Shown here: positions 1-13,640 of the stretch, piece after piece
Position numbering within the stretch: the first letter of the stretch is position 1
How the letters are laid out: each line of letters starts with the position of its first letter
Assembly: GCF_003286085.1 (NCBI RefSeq)
Contig: NW_020825345.1
Location: 248,001-312,000, forward strand
Origin: Drosophila persimilis
Taxonomy: Eukaryota; Arthropoda; Insecta; Diptera; Drosophilidae
Length of the DNA stretch: 64,000 nucleotides
Direction of reading: 5' to 3'
The notes under the pieces: model-generated
The model's database searches: none
Told to the model about the DNA's origin: nothing
What the model saw: the letters and a program-made list of their open reading frames with translations, nothing else
Program-made: the position numbers and the translations under genes

Positions 1-1980
1 ATTGGGCGCACACAGACCCTCGCTCTAGGGTTGTCTGTGCTGCAGAGACGTGTTGAGGTCGTTGTCAGGCACTGATTTTGTATGCAACAGCCATGACAAT
101 CTTGCAGCCCTGCAGTCCTGCATCCCTGCAGTCCTTCAGCTTAGATCAATTGAAGATCCATTTTCAAATCAATTTCCCATCTTTGACTACACTCCCTTTG
201 CTCCTTGGCTCCTTTGTTCCATTGCCATTGCCAATCCAGCTAAATACCTTTCGACCTCACTGAACTCAGGCACAACTTTCGCTGAGCCATGATAAATACG
301 AGCACAATAGTTTTGCGAAAACTTTCCCTGGCCATCGCATCGCATCGCATCCCTTTCTCTGGATTCGAGTATAAATAATGCTAAATAAATTACCACACGC
401 ATAGAAAAACAATCATTACACTTGTGAGCCGGGCCGGGCCAAGGAAACCAATTTCGATTAGGCAGGGAACAAAAGTGAAACTAACTTTTGCTCCATTCAT
501 AAAGCAAATGAGTGGCGGCCAAGGGGGAGGTGGTTGGAGGTCTCTCTTTCTCTCCCTCTCTGTGCCCAGGCCTAGGCACGTATGAGATTTCTTATTTACG
601 ATAAAGAGACACACAAAAAATAGCAAAATAGCAAAAACAAAGAAAAGAAATTGTCTTGCCCCATCCCCATCCCCATCCACCCGGTAATCCCCCTCTTGCC
701 AGACGGTGGAACCATTCAGGCAGAAAAAAGGCAGACAACAGCAGAGACATGGCACAAGAGACCTGGGAGAGGGGGAGACGGGGAACCACCAGTAAAAAGG
801 CCAAATATTGAATTGTGCGTAATTTACGATAAAAAGGGGAAAATTGGAAAAGTTTTACCAGTCTCCGAAGGGGGAAAGGGGAATGGCGACGGAGGATGGG
901 ATTTCTTTATTTATATAGTTCGTGTCGAGGGGCTGCCAGCCAAGCACGTGTCCCGCCCGAAGACGGAGACGAGGCGTGGCCCTAGGCTTCGCACAATCAT
1001 GTAAATAAAAATTCTGATTGCCCGAATCGAGGCGAAGGACCTGTGCTCCAGCCATGCGTATGTGTGTCTCCAGAACCAATTGGGGCATTTTTATTAAATA
1101 TTACAAGTAGATAAATAAATTAGACCAGGAATAAGGCAGCGTTGCCTGGAGATGTTTATGGCAGGAATGCTGGGAAGAAGATCTCAATCAGTTTCTGGAG
1201 CTGGCAAGAAACATTCAGCGTTTACTTTTTGGGTTTTGAAGTCATTCAAAGGTTTCCGACTAATCGATTAATAAAGAAAGGGCCTTCATTGCCAATTTTG
1301 GTGCATTTACAGCGAGTTGAATTCTGTCCACAGTTTTCATCGGTTCCTGCTGGTTTCTATCCCACTTGGCCCTCTTTTCCGCAGGGCTCTGTCCGACATG
1401 TCGTATGCGTGATAATGTGAATTTATGCCTTAATTGCAAAGTCCTTTACAGCGGATATTTCGATGGGAAAAATACCACTACACCCGCTTGCCGCTTGCCG
1501 CCTGCCGCTTGCCCCGCCACAATGAACTGCAGCTGTTTCGACGGAGGCCCATTAAATCGCATTTGGTTAGCCGATTGTGGGCATGGATGGGGCTCTGTAG
1601 GCAGTGCAAGCCAGCTCCGAACCTCCACACCTCCCCCACACGCCTATTGCCATAAAAACATTTATGTAATTGCTGTTATCGACAGCAACGGGCTCTGGAA
1701 AATGGCCTCGTGGCCGCATCTCGGATCCGGCAATGGCCGTAAACGGGCCTTTAATACACTTTTGATTGGATTGTCGCACAAGTTAATTGAACGGCGCAAC
1801 AGCAGCAGCAAAACAACATTGTTCCGACAGTCAACTCAACGCCTGGCCTAAGCCACTGGCCGCGTTTTTCGACTGGCCAACACAACACACAAAAACTGGT
1901 GGCAATTAATTTTGAAACTAGTTGGCAGGGCATCATCTCCCGCATCCGCCCAAGCTCGAGCCCAAGCCCAATCCCGAGCC

Positions 1981-2018
1981 CATGCCCCATGCCCCATGCC
2001 CCATGCCCCATGCCCCAT
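1981..2018. repeat. CATGCCC 7-mer tandem repeat
   Basis: About five consecutive copies of the 7-mer CATGCCC. It creates spurious open frames on both strands. Confidence 0.85.
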
Positions 2019-2519
2019 TCTCCGGGCTCAATGGTGCCGCCAATTCATGCCGATTCATGGCAGCTCATTAGGCGGCAGACTGGCCAACCCCCAAAAAGTA
2101 TGCAGCATTTTCCTTTGTTCGATTCTATCGCTCCATGAACCCTCTAAATGTTTCCTCAGCTTGTTAGTGCAACTTTTCCCGACTACCCGACTGCTGTGTC
2201 TGTCTGTAGTATCTGTATCTGTATTTCGGTCTGTTTTGGGCTCTTTTTTTTAATGCTTGAACGCACTTTTATCTTTTGTTGTCGGTTGTCCGTTGTCCGG
2301 GCAGCTCTAGCAAATTGTTTGAGAATGACCCGCGTAAATTCGCTTTCTACTTGATTTACTGTAAATTGTATTGTGGCAGAGATTTGGTTTGGGGCCAATC
2401 CCATAAAGAATTACCGGCCATCGAGCATAGAGTGTAGACACACACACATACTATGGTATATACTATATTTTATAAATTGATTGACCCGAAGGCCCAGGGG
2501 CAGGCCTTGCATTTGTGCG

Positions 2520-2549
2520 GGTGGTGGTGGTGGTGGTGGTGGTGGTGGT
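2520..2549. repeat. (GGT)10 microsatellite
   Basis: A pure trinucleotide run of about ten GGT units within non-coding DNA. No gene is supported across it. Confidence 0.9.
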
Positions 2550-4095
2550 CCTGGAAGGTTCTACAGCAAATGGCCAGCCATTTGGCATGTGTCCTGGACA
2601 GGCACAGGTAACTTACCCTTCTGATAACTCATCATTGCAAATTAGTGACGCATATATGTAGGATGTGGGGGATGAGAGCCCAGCGCTTCAGTGAAGCAGC
2701 GCAACGACCACCGGCAGGGAGACCTGAAAGAGGAAGGGAATGAATGATCAGCTTTACGATTGACGATTGAACGATTGACGATTGTCGATTGAGTTGTGTT
2801 ATGCGTTTGATATACGAGCCACTCAAGGACATATGTATGTATATTCCTGCAATGCAATCAGCATAATTAAGGGTCCGCCTCCGTCTTGGTCTTTTGCCAC
2901 TTAAGCACATTTTTCGACGACTACTTGGGGCAGTTAAAAAACCTTTTGCATTCGTTTGTTTGACTTCTCTTCATCCTGCCAGCCAGCAGCAGCAGCATTC
3001 CGGATGGAATGTGTACTTAGAACTGAGAGCCCGCATCCCAGAAGCCCAGTCGAAGAAGCTGCCGAAGACGTTCTAGTGCCAGAAGCATCATCATCATCAT
3101 CATCAAGACGAAGAACGAGGGACCCTCCGGGTAAACAATCTCAAGTTTTGTTGGCGTTAGTTTTGTAAATTGCAGGTTGCAACATTTTCATTAAATTAAG
3201 TCAAATAGCAAACAAGTGGATAGGAGCAGAGCAAGAGCAAGAGCACGAGCACGAGCACCGGCACGGGTAAACAATCAAGGCTTGCAGGCTGGCAAGCTGG
3301 CTGGCTCTTTCCTGAGAGTCCTGTCAACAATAACCGTAAACTGTAAACTGTAAACTGAAAATCGGGCAAGCAGCATGAGCATTAACGAAATTGCAGCCCA
3401 AAGAGGCTCTTCCCGGCTCTGGAGTGAACTTTGCGAAGGCCCTGAAGTTGTCATAAGCTGCAGAGGATTGCCAAGGGGCGACTGCCGTGGCGTTGCCAGG
3501 CGATGGATTTTGGAGCCGATCGAAAACGATGTAAAATGATACATCAATTGTGGTTCCACCACCGATTAATCGCCACCCCCCAATCCCCCTCCCCACCGTC
3601 CCCCGTCCCGTCCCAAAAAGGGAAACCCAGCCCCAAACGTCAGCTGATGCTGACAGCGTGTCCTTAGAACTGCAGTTGGCAGTGGCCTCATCGTGGCTGC
3701 ACATTTTTGCCTGGCTTGACAAAAGTCAAGAGCACCCAAGCCGGAGTGGAGGCTGGGGGGTGGAGGGTGGCCTCCTCCTCTGCATAACATTAATTAAGTT
3801 TGTAACGACAAATGCCAACACGACACGAGACATACACACAAATCAGACCAGCTCCCATGCAAATGCAAAGCGACAACAGCAGCAACAGCAGCAACAACGT
3901 GCTCAAAGGATTTTCCAGGACTCCTGCCAAGCGGCGTCGTGTGCAGAGCCAGTGCCAGAGCCGGTGCCGACGTCTGCTTGAATGTCATGACGATGTTAAT
4001 TTTATAAACTCTTCAGTTTTTAGACCTCCTCCACCTATCATCTCTCGCCACAGCTGCAACGGCAGCGGCAGCTTAAACTATTCCCGTTGTTGTGG

Positions 4096-4117
4096 TACCC
4101 TGCAGGCGGGCAGGGTA
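4096..4117. repeat. Inverted repeat TACCCTGC/GCAGGGTA
   Basis: Two perfect 8-base arms, TACCCTGC and GCAGGGTA, are separated by six bases. It resembles in form the hairpin TATGCCC/GGGCATA at 30019-30037, which borders the DINE-1-like element. It may therefore be a leftover end of a similar element, but no body of an element could be recognised next to it. Confidence 0.4.
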
Positions 4118-5439
4118 TGATGACTCTGCAGAGCCCAGAGCCCTTCCTGCTGGGACGTCCAGGGTACTCGAAGGACGTGGCCGGCTCCGGGCTCCGGGCT
4201 CCTGGCCCTCGTTGTTGGTGGTGTGCTGCTGCGTGTTTGTGTCCACGCTAGTTAACGCCTGCGGTGGGTTTGTGTCTGCGCTGTGACGGATGTGATGTGC
4301 GTTTGCTCCTTCTGCCCTCCATTTGTGTGTGTCTGTCTGTATCTGTATCTGTATCTGTGTTTGTGCTGTTGCTGTCTCGTTAACAGGATTTGAGGAGTCG
4401 CTTTAGCTGTCGCCTCTGTTGCGGCTTCTCTGTCCTCGTAGCCATTGCCGGTTGCTGCTTTAAAAACTGCACCAAAATGCAGACTTGAATCTTTTTCAAC
4501 TTTTTCTTGGCCTCTCCTGCCTGCCCCGCCTTTGTCTGGCACACTCGCTCGCTCCGGCTCTGATTTATTTAAATTTTTACCAGCCACGTGCAACATTTTT
4601 CTATTTATTTGACGCGCCGCTTCTACCCACATGGCGAAATGGGGAAAAACTCGAGAAGCCAGCGAAACGTGGCCCAGCAATTGAGGCCCCAACAGAAGGT
4701 TGCCTCCTTCTGAGGCAGGAAACGCCGACTTTGCTTTGTGCAACAGCGCGTGAATCGGTATATGGGAGGTAAAAATGCAATGTCTAGGCAAACACACTGA
4801 AAAATAAAGGCTCCCAGTATATATGTGCATATACCGGTCCAGGTTGGGGCGGCAGGCGGGCGTCAGGGGCGGGGCAGGCAGCTTTTTATTTGTTTATAGC
4901 ACAGAAAGCGGCGCTCAAAAGTGCAACGCAGCTGCCGGCTAAAAGAAGCGAAAGAAGCGAAAGAAGAGGCTGGATTTTAGGACCTGCCTCATTGTCAAAA
5001 TAGGGCGTAGAAAAAGTCTCTATTGTGTGTCTGTCTCTCTTTCTCTCTGTCTCTTTCTCTGTCTGTCGCACATGTGGGCGCCTCTGTGCATGTGTGTGTG
5101 TGTGTGTGTCTTTGGGGTCCTTGTAATCAGTTTTCCTTGCCGTAAATTGTGTAAAAAGTGAAAAGAATTTGTTGCGCTTTTGTCCCGAGGGGAAAATGCA
5201 ATGGAAAAGTATTACCATTCCTCCAAGAATTCGTTTGTATTCTTAAAGGTGGCCTTGGAGTACTGCTGGTTGAAATCTGGGCTGAACTTTATAAGCTTCT
5301 CTTAGAACCCTCTAGGAACCCTTTAGAACCTGTAGTTTCAGAAGGCAAGCAGAGGTTAGATCTGTGGGAATCGTGGCTCCGACAGTTCTAACGGGACAAC
5401 TGGCGCCTAGACACACCATACAGGGTATGTGACCCCGAC

Positions 5440-6060
5440 GCGGGAACGAGAGTGCAAAAACAATATAAGGGGGTTTTAAAGCCACAACTTCGATACAATA
5501 TATATTGTAATTTATGATTAATTTTGAATTTGATAGCTCACTATTTTCCAGACGGTGGGCAAAACCTACAATACTTTAACGCCGATTGATATCTGCACTC
5601 AACAGAATTTCAGAATAGAGAAATGTTTTCAATCTTGGTGTCGGAACAAGGCAGTGTGTTTAAAAATATCCAATCAAAAAGACCATTTCAAAAAAATAAA
5701 TTTAAAAAAAATAAAAATAAGAAAAATAATAAAAAACTAATAAATAAAAAAATAAATAAATACAAAAATAGATAAATAAAAAAAAAACAATTATTCCTTA
5801 AGTGCATTTTCAAGGACATTACTAAACAAATCCTGAATTTTCCCAAGAAGAAAAATTATTGCCTATTCGTGGCGGTTTTTTTTTCTGAAAGTCTAATTTG
5901 TTTCTACGTGAAAGTGTTCCCTCAGAAGTATTATTTTTATGGCTGATAAACCAGAGATAATTTATATTTGATCAACTATTTGGAATTTCCATTCCTTGAG
6001 TGTATGTACAATATGTAGGACCAGTGGATATGGCTTTAATGACATTTGAAATGAATGAAA
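5440..6060. other. AT-rich island without a supported gene
   Basis: The base composition shifts abruptly to A/T-rich, with long A and AAAT runs at about 5690-5790. A 61-codon frame starts at 5555 but ends in a lysine/isoleucine-rich tail read from the AT tract, so it is not believable as a gene. The stretch could be an old transposon remnant or a matrix-attachment-like region. Neither is shown. Confidence 0.5.
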
Positions 6061-6437
6061 TTGCATTTATTCTTCGCTAGATGGGATTTTCCTCGAGTCT
6101 CATTGATTTAGCTCTTGTTGGGAAATTATTTTCCACAATTATTGGCCATATTGACAGTGTTTCATAATCCGCAATCATATTTGCTCAACTATTTGCATAC
6201 ATTTGCCTGTGTTTGGCCGGCTGCTCTCGATCTGGCCCCCGGATGCAGGCCGCTCCGGAGGGCGCTCCGAGAGCCGAGTGCTACATCATTTAAATGGCAA
6301 CTTTAAAATGTTTGCCAAACGCTTCATCGTAGTTGTAACGGGAGTTTACGGGCCAGCAGCTAACCAAACACACTCTCACACTCTCACACTAGGACTCCCC
6401 ATCTGTGTCTGTTTCTATTTGCGCCTAGCCCACCGAC

Positions 6438-6486
6438 GGGCAGGCAGGCAGGCAGGCAGGCGGGCGGGAAGGCGGGCAGGCGGGCG
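6438..6486. repeat. GGCA/GGCG tetramer array
   Basis: Imperfect tandem tetramers, GGCA grading into GGCG, with an interruption near 6468. Confidence 0.85.
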
Positions 6487-7977
6487 CACGCTGAAAGGAA
6501 CTCTACGTTTTTTATCCCGCGACTCCGTTGCAGGCGCGAAAAGATATGCCACCAAAGGAGAGGGTAGCAAAGCAAGATGCAGGGGCAAAGCGAGAGGCAG
6601 TGGCAAGTTCACCATTCGACAGACGGACGGACGGAGGGACAAACAGACGGACAGACGGATAGACGGATAGACAGACAGGCACCCACAGAGAAGAGAGACT
6701 TTTGTGCTCATTACTGTGGGGAATTTTTTTGTTGCATGCTCCCGTTGGATTTTAATTAAAATTAATTACATTAAGTGCAGCGAGCAAACAACAAATATCA
6801 GTGTAGCAATCGCCGTCCGCGAAAACAGACAGCGACAACAAATGAGAATCTAAAGCAGCGGGCGCGCTCTTTCTCCGGGAAAGCGCGACTGAAAATGAAA
6901 ATGAAAATGAAAATGAGAATGGAATGGGCTTTAATGCGCTTTAAGCGGCCATAAGGAGTTTTTCTCCGCGTTTTTTGTGCCCGCAGATTGTCTGGCACAC
7001 ATGCCAGGGAGCGTTGGGTCAAATGGTAATTTTTGTTCACAAAGCATTCCATTTCATTTGATGTTCATTATGCCTGCCTAGAGGCAGATCCCAGATCCCA
7101 GACACAGTCTGAGCAGCTCTCTCTCTGGCCCTGCAGCTCCGCCACTGTGCTACTGGGTATCTGGCTGTCGAGGCACTTATCCACAGCACTGGTATACATT
7201 CTTTTTTGGCCGGTGGTTGGATAAACTGTGCACAAAAGGAAAGTGCAGAAGGCCTAGAGCCAACACATGCTTTCATCGGTGACCTGCATTCCGAATGAAT
7301 GCTTTAATTTTGGGCGGCTTATGCAAAGTATGTACATCTCATCCGATCAGAGCCCTGCTCTCCCGCTCTGCTCCATCGCAGACTCCTCTGAAAAGCCCCC
7401 CCCACGGTCCCTGGAAAGTGTAAAAAGTTTTCAACTAAACTTCAGCTGACAACAAAATGGAAAATACAACAAATTGTTCAAGTGCTGGGTCCGAGCTCTG
7501 AGCTCTCTCCCTCCCTGGCCAGAACTTTTAAGCAACATCATAAAATACAACAATTGACAACATTTTTATTATGTATTTCGTCTCCATCGTTTTTTCTTTT
7601 CTCTTTTTTTTCGGAGAATATTTTTCTGAGCAATTAAATGTTGCCACTCGGCAGCGGCAGCGGCAGCGGCAGCAGCCAAAAGTTGCGCATAGAAAAGTTG
7701 CCCCAACGGAAAGTTGGAACGAAAAATACGTCAGGCGGAAGGAGAAAGGAGAAAGGAGGAGCGAGGAGCGGGGAAAAAGTAAAGGCAACAAAATCGAAAC
7801 CGAAATCCCACCCCAAAGGAGGGGGGAATCTCTCCCCCTCTCATCCTGATCCAAAAACCAACAGTAAATGACAATAAAAATAAGCCAAAGGGAAAACATT
7901 CTGTAATACCAGCGAAGAAAATCATAAATAAAACGCATGTAATCCACGATTGAGTGCTCAAGTTGATGCCAGTACTG

Positions 7978-8025
7978 GGGCCAGGACGAGGGCCAGGACG
8001 AGGGCCAGGACGAGGGCCAGGACCA
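7978..8025. repeat. 12-mer tandem repeat
   Basis: Four consecutive copies of GGGCCAGGACGA; the last has one change. The higher-order 12-base period within a hexamer-like pattern recurs elsewhere in the window, for example at 15966-16006. Confidence 0.9.
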
Positions 8026-8560
8026 GGACCACGGCCCGGAACGCGATAAGGGGCCGTGTTCCCCAGGGGGAAATATTTACATTTGTGGCTGATGCGGTTG
8101 CCATATTGAAAAGTCATCAATCATTTGGCCTGGCGGAATCAGCGGACTGAAAAATTTGTCAGTTTGGCAGAAATTGCGGAGGCTTGAAGCCTGACAACAG
8201 GATCTCCCATTCCCATTCCCATGTCCCCGCCCCGTTCGGTTCGGTTTGGGGTCCACAAGTGCAGGCAAATGACTCAATTTGCAGACAACTTTAAGAGCCT
8301 TTAAGTGTAGGTGGTTTTTGGAGTGATGTACCGAAGGTCCTGCTCCGGCTACGGCTCCAGCTACGGCCCAAAAAAAGGAGCAGTCAGAGCTGAAATGAAT
8401 GGCTGAATAGATAGAAACACCAGGGAAGAAGTGGCGTCCATAGAGCAAAAGTTTACATAACATTAAACAAAGCGCACAATGGCACGAAACGGCAGACTTG
8501 AGAGCCCCTGTCCCTGTCCCTGTCCCTTTCCCAGTCCCTGCCCTACTGATGAGTGCGAAT

Positions 8561-8592
8561 GGACGGACGGACGGACGGACGGACGGACGGAC
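8561..8592. repeat. (GGAC)8 microsatellite
   Basis: A nearly pure run of GGAC tetramers. The plus-strand and minus-strand frames through it are artefacts of the repeat. Confidence 0.9.
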
Positions 8593-11500
8593 AGCCTGAG
8601 TGCAGGGCAAGAAAAGAAAATTTGTTTAGACTTTCTGGCCCGAGCCGGAGCCCGAGCCCGCCCAAGCCCAGTCCCCCGTCTCTGGCCAAGTCAAACAAAA
8701 ACGAGTTGCGCATAATGAAGCACAAATGCACAAAGGACTCCAAGGACTCCAAGAGAGCGGGCGACCGGGGGCCAGGCTACATTTTACACAATAAATGTGG
8801 CCAAAAGCTCTCGAGTGTTGTTCTCTAGGTGGAGTCCAGGCACGGCTCGAGTACGAATCTATGCCAAAATTATCGGCTGCCCTGGGCGCCCTGGCAACCC
8901 TGGCAGCCGCACAACTTAAACGCTGAGTTTCACTTTCGTGGGCAACTTGTAAGAAATTATTTCATTAACAACTCCAATTGGCAGTCGGTTAGGTGGAAGT
9001 TTCCACCAATACCCGTACCCATACCCGTACTCGCACCCGTAAGTAGTTTCCCGGCTAAAGTTTTCCGTTTTCGGGGCAAGTTTGTTTCTGCCGGAGTTTT
9101 ATTTGCAGCAAATGTTATAATCGTGTTAGTAGCCAAAAGTTGCGGACTGTGGATTGTGGATTGCGGATTGTGGATCACTGTTTGCCAATGAGTGGCGCTG
9201 CAGTGCTCTAATTGTGTGCGAAATCTCAGGGAAAACTCCGGCCAAAGTCTCATCGGAGAGAGAGTCTCGTGTGAGAGGCTCTTTATGGGTCCCGGCCCCG
9301 ATTTGCATAGTGTGCCACTGCTGGGCTCCATCGCTGGCCTAATCCCTCTTTATGGCCGACTGAGCCATAAACTGTGCGCACTTAATATGAAACATGCTTA
9401 AATGCGATTCCCTTTTCCACGGGGGCGGTCATAAATAAATTATGAAAAACGCTTAACTACTTTCGACAGCTTATAAACGCCTACGGAATGCGAGGCCCGG
9501 ACCCGGACCCGGACCCGTACCCAGACTCAGACCCAGACCCGTACACGGACACCGACACGGACGCCCGCAACTATTTATGTACGTGTGGGTGTGTGCTCGA
9601 GTAGCTGTGTGTATGTGTGTGTGTGTGTGTCCTGGGTGTTGATTTACAGTGGCATATTCCTTAGACGGAGACGGAGACTGAGACGGAGACTGAGACGGAG
9701 ACGAAGGCTCCTACTCGACGAAGCGTCGTTTGGGACTGCGGTTGCTCGTAAAGCAATTCATTTCCCTTATGCATTTTATAGTACGAGTACAAGGATGTGT
9801 GCGCCCCAGAAGGAAAAGCCAAAGGCAGGCACGAAGCCACGGCGGACTGGGGCGGGACAGGACAGGACAGGACAGGACAGGTGGAAAACGTCTGAAAATG
9901 GCGCAACGGAAGCGCTTTTCAATGAAATTTATGACGCATGGAAACATTAGACGATCGTTGACGTTTACAAGTCCGCGAACGTTGGAGCCTGACCCGCCGA
10001 CCGACCTCCTCCCCCTCCTCCTCCTCCTTCTCCTCCTGCTAATGCCCTGACACCCGAGCAATTTATGAGTTTAAGAAAGTTGTGCGCTGTCTGTTTCGGC
10101 CTCTCTGCCGCTAATTTTCCCCTCCCACCACCCACCCCACACCCCTCTCGCTGGCTTCCGAAAGAATTTCAATTAAATATAATTTATGTGGGCCCCAAAA
10201 TGTTGTCAACGTTGATGTGACGCCACGCAGAAGCCGCAGGAGCAAAGACCAAGACCGACTTTAAGTCCGGCCGACCTGGACCGAAAAAAAATGGAATAAA
10301 GAAAAGTAACTGGAGAAAATACTAGTACATTCCAGCTGAACTGAAAGAGATTTTTGTCACATTTACAATATATTTTAGTTGATTTGAGTTTGAGGGAAAA
10401 TATTCGTCAAAAACTCAGTTCATTTTTGGATAACATTTGGTGAAAGTTAGACCTAGTCTAGGCCCCTGCTGGTGGCCCGAAGAAAGCCAACCCAATGGCA
10501 GGCCAGGAAGCGAAAGAGTGAAGCCCCATCCTGGACTTCCCAGAAAGCCAGAGGTCTGAAGAGGCGAAACAAGACCCAGAGACACTCAGAAACACAAGGG
10601 CCACCGATCACCAATCGCGACTAGGAGGTCCTGTGGCCAAATCCAGACGAAGAGCTCTCAGTGTCGGCTGGGTAAGTTTTCAACCTGTCGCGGGAGTCCA
10701 GAAGTTGCAAGTTGCAGGGACATCAATGAGTCGGGACTCTTTGCCTCTGCCCGAGAAAACGATCACCGGGACCAGGTAAGCCTGCATTTGAGTGCATTCC
10801 TGGACCATTAATTTGCACGTTACACACCCACAGCTCTAGATGGGACACCTCTAGTTGCCTCGCGGAATGGCGGGAGGGCAGTCTTCTTCGCCTGTCTCCT
10901 AGGACTGGAGCCCGTCCAACAGGCCTGGCTGCTACGCTCTCTCGGCCCTCAGTGCGAGAGCCCGATGATCACTGAGGTCTTCAAGTCGCCCGACTTCCAT
11001 GACTGACTCTTTGGGAACTGTAGAAGTCGCGGCCTCGATCTGGTTCTGGGGCACAGTACGCTGCTCGGTGTGCTTTGGCCAAAACCAATGGGGCCCTACT
11101 CCTGCGCGCTTGACTCTTTTCTCTTTTTGTCTGCCATTTTGTTGGCTGTCGTTGGACTACCAGCCCCCTGGCGGGAGGCCAAATATCGAGGAGCTGGAAC
11201 ACCACGATAGCCGATGACCGAGCTATCGCTTAAAGCGCTTCCTGCAGCCACTATGTGATCTGTTAGTTAAACTACACAAAATCCAACAGTAAAGAGGCAT
11301 TCCATATAAAGTTGAAACATTTCTGTATGATATTTCGGAGTCAGTTCCCCTCTTTTCCCCGTGGAACCTCTTCGGAGAAAACACTGGGACGTGGGATAAT
11401 CTGCTAATACTAATCGCTTACGCTTATCCTGGGACTTTTGGGGCCGAATGCCATCGTTAAAAGGTATCTAAAGCCTCGGCCCCTGAAGCTAGGCTTTTCT

Positions 11501-12866
11501 TCTGGGCCTTCTTTTTTTCAGCTATCTCACTTTCGGCTGCGACTGTTGGGGGCTTTGTTTTTGCAGCCGTTTAACAAATGGCTCGACCCTACTCCGCCCG
11601 ACAGGGAAGTGGGTGGCGGGGAAACGAAACGAGGAAACGGAGGAAACGAAGGCAAAGGAGGGAAAGGGGGGAAAAGGGGTCCGGACGGTACACTCGCTGG
11701 GCGTGTAAGCAGCCAAGCAGCGGAAATGATTCGTCGTAATTTTCCTTTGTGTAATCAACTCCTTTGTAGGGAATATTTTGTATGTTCATATGCCTTGCCG
11801 ACGCCGACGACGTTGCTCTTGACTCCCGACTCTGGGTCTGGGTCTGGCTATGGCTTTGGCTCTGGCGCTGGCTCTGGGTCTACGAGGAGTCCGTGGCGAC
11901 TCCCACACGAAACCATCCGACAGCTCTGCTCCTTCTTTTATAGTTTTATTTATTTCTTTTTCCCATGCCCGTACACCCCTCTCCCGGGGCTCTCAAGAGC
12001 TAGAAACTTTTCATTTTCCCGCTTTCCAGGGAGATTATACGCCTGTCTGATTTTTATAGAATTTCGTGGATCCAATCCGAAAATTTAATGAAATTTCTCC
12101 TGGAACTCTCTTAATAATTATGCAAATATTTCAATTATTAAATGCCGGAACGGGACAGTCGCTCTCCAATTTGCTCTTTAATGCCCCGGCCTGGCGCTTG
12201 CCGGGCAAATTTCAGCGCCTGCCAACCCACATCAAGGCGAGGCCATCCTGCGGCCGGGCAGGTGCTCGTCCTTATCCCCGTCAGCGTCTGCGTAAGCGTC
12301 ACGGCAAACTTATTATCGCCTTATCTGTCCCCGCATTGATTATTATGAAGTCTAGCTGTCAGCGGGGCCCAAGAAATCCACTTAATTTCAAAAGCCAGTC
12401 CTTAGCCTCCTTTGTGAGGATTCTGTGAGGATTCTGTCGGGATGCCGTGCGGATGCTGTGGGCAAAGTTTGACGCCATCAATTGATCATTATTCAGTTTT
12501 GCTGAATGCCTTGCTGTTTCCCTCCCCGGCATCCCCGTTGATTGGGTGTAATGGAGGTGTAAATATTGTTGGCAAAGATTCCGCCATTCCCCGTCCCCCG
12601 TCCCCCCGTCCCCCCGTCTCTACGAGTTTTCAATGGATTTTGTGTCTATTTTAAAGCTGCCTTCACCCCAACTGTTGCAACCAGCAGCCCGCAGGAAAAC
12701 CAAAGAAAATTGTACACAGGAAAAGCAGAAAGAAGGCAAAAAAAAAAAAGAGAAGCGTAAAAAGCAGAGAGCAGAGAAGGCCGAAAGCAGATTGCAGGTC
12801 ACCATATGAACATCAAAGCGTTGTACAAACATTTAAAGATCAAAAAGCCAAAAGCCCATTTAACCC

Positions 12867-12899
12867 ACACACACCCAAGCACACCCACACACACCTACA

Positions 12900-12930
<31 letters not shown>
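12867..12930. repeat. (CA)n microsatellite
   Basis: CA/ACAC dinucleotides with scattered C and T interruptions. It reads as GT on the other strand. Confidence 0.85.
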
Positions 12931-13640
12931 GGATAGACACTCATGCAGACATGTGTTCGGGCCATGGTCAAACAGCCGCCGCCTCCTTTCGTGTTGATAG
13001 AGAGGTCTCCATCCGAGTAGATGGGGTCGCCACCGCTGACCACTCGGCACAGGCTGCCTCCGTCGGTTGCATTAATAAAAATTGCTCACCATATTGGTAA
13101 ATCCATTATGAATATTACGGGAGAGTAAAAGGCAGTGCGGCAGGCGGTTGGGGCGGGGTGGTGTTGGCCCTTCGCCTACCCAGGGCCAGGATCAGGGTTA
13201 GGGAGTGGACTATGGACCGTGGACCCTGGACCGTGGAGTGTGTGATGCATAAAAAGATTGAAATTGAAATTTGTGTTCCTGCCACTGTTGCTGCTGCTGC
13301 CCCTGGCGCTCCTGCGGTGGCTGGCCCCGCCCTGCCCCCCTTTGCCGTCGACGCCCTCCGTAATTGTGTGCGAAAAGCAAAGCAAATGTTTACGTAATAT
13401 ATTTACGTGATTGAAATATGTCGAGTTGGCAACAAAAATGGCCAACGACTGACCCGCTCCCGCTCCCGCATCTCCCTGCACTCTGCAGCCTCCTCGTCTG
13501 GCTAACGAATGACGCGCATCCCCCCGCCCCACTGGCCCCCTCGATGTGGTGTAAAATTTTACACATGTATAGAAGTTGAGAGCTGCCAGGGGCAGTGCGG
13601 GGCTAGAGTTGCTCATTTCGATACCCGGTACCCCCGTGGA

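Larger units (their letters stand above)
1..5440. other. Gene-free stretch, simple repeats
   Basis: No open frame here looks like a gene: those present are short, low in complexity, or mirrored on both strands. The stretch holds short tandem repeats, including a CATGCCC run near 1981-2018 and a GGT run at 2520-2549. It also has CT- and GT-rich tracts at about 5030-5110 and a perfect hairpin at 4096-4117. It is probably intergenic, or intronic to a gene outside the window. Confidence 0.7.
6061..13640. other. Gene-free stretch with many hexamer and tetramer arrays
   Basis: No recognisable protein is encoded. The stretch is rich in short tandem arrays: GGCA/GGCG at 6438-6486, GACG at about 6619-6678, GAAAAT at 6891-6914, a 12-mer at 7978-8025, GGAC at 8561-8592, a GGAGACTGAGAC-type array at about 9665-9703, and CA repeats at about 12867-12930. 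Two pairs of consensus-looking splice sites occur at 10671-10834 and are treated as a finding. Confidence 0.65.

Noticed and set aside
11438-12088. 216-codon plus-strand open frame
   Set aside because: Gly-Lys and Gly-Ser runs come from local repeats; the rest has no family resemblance or splice context.
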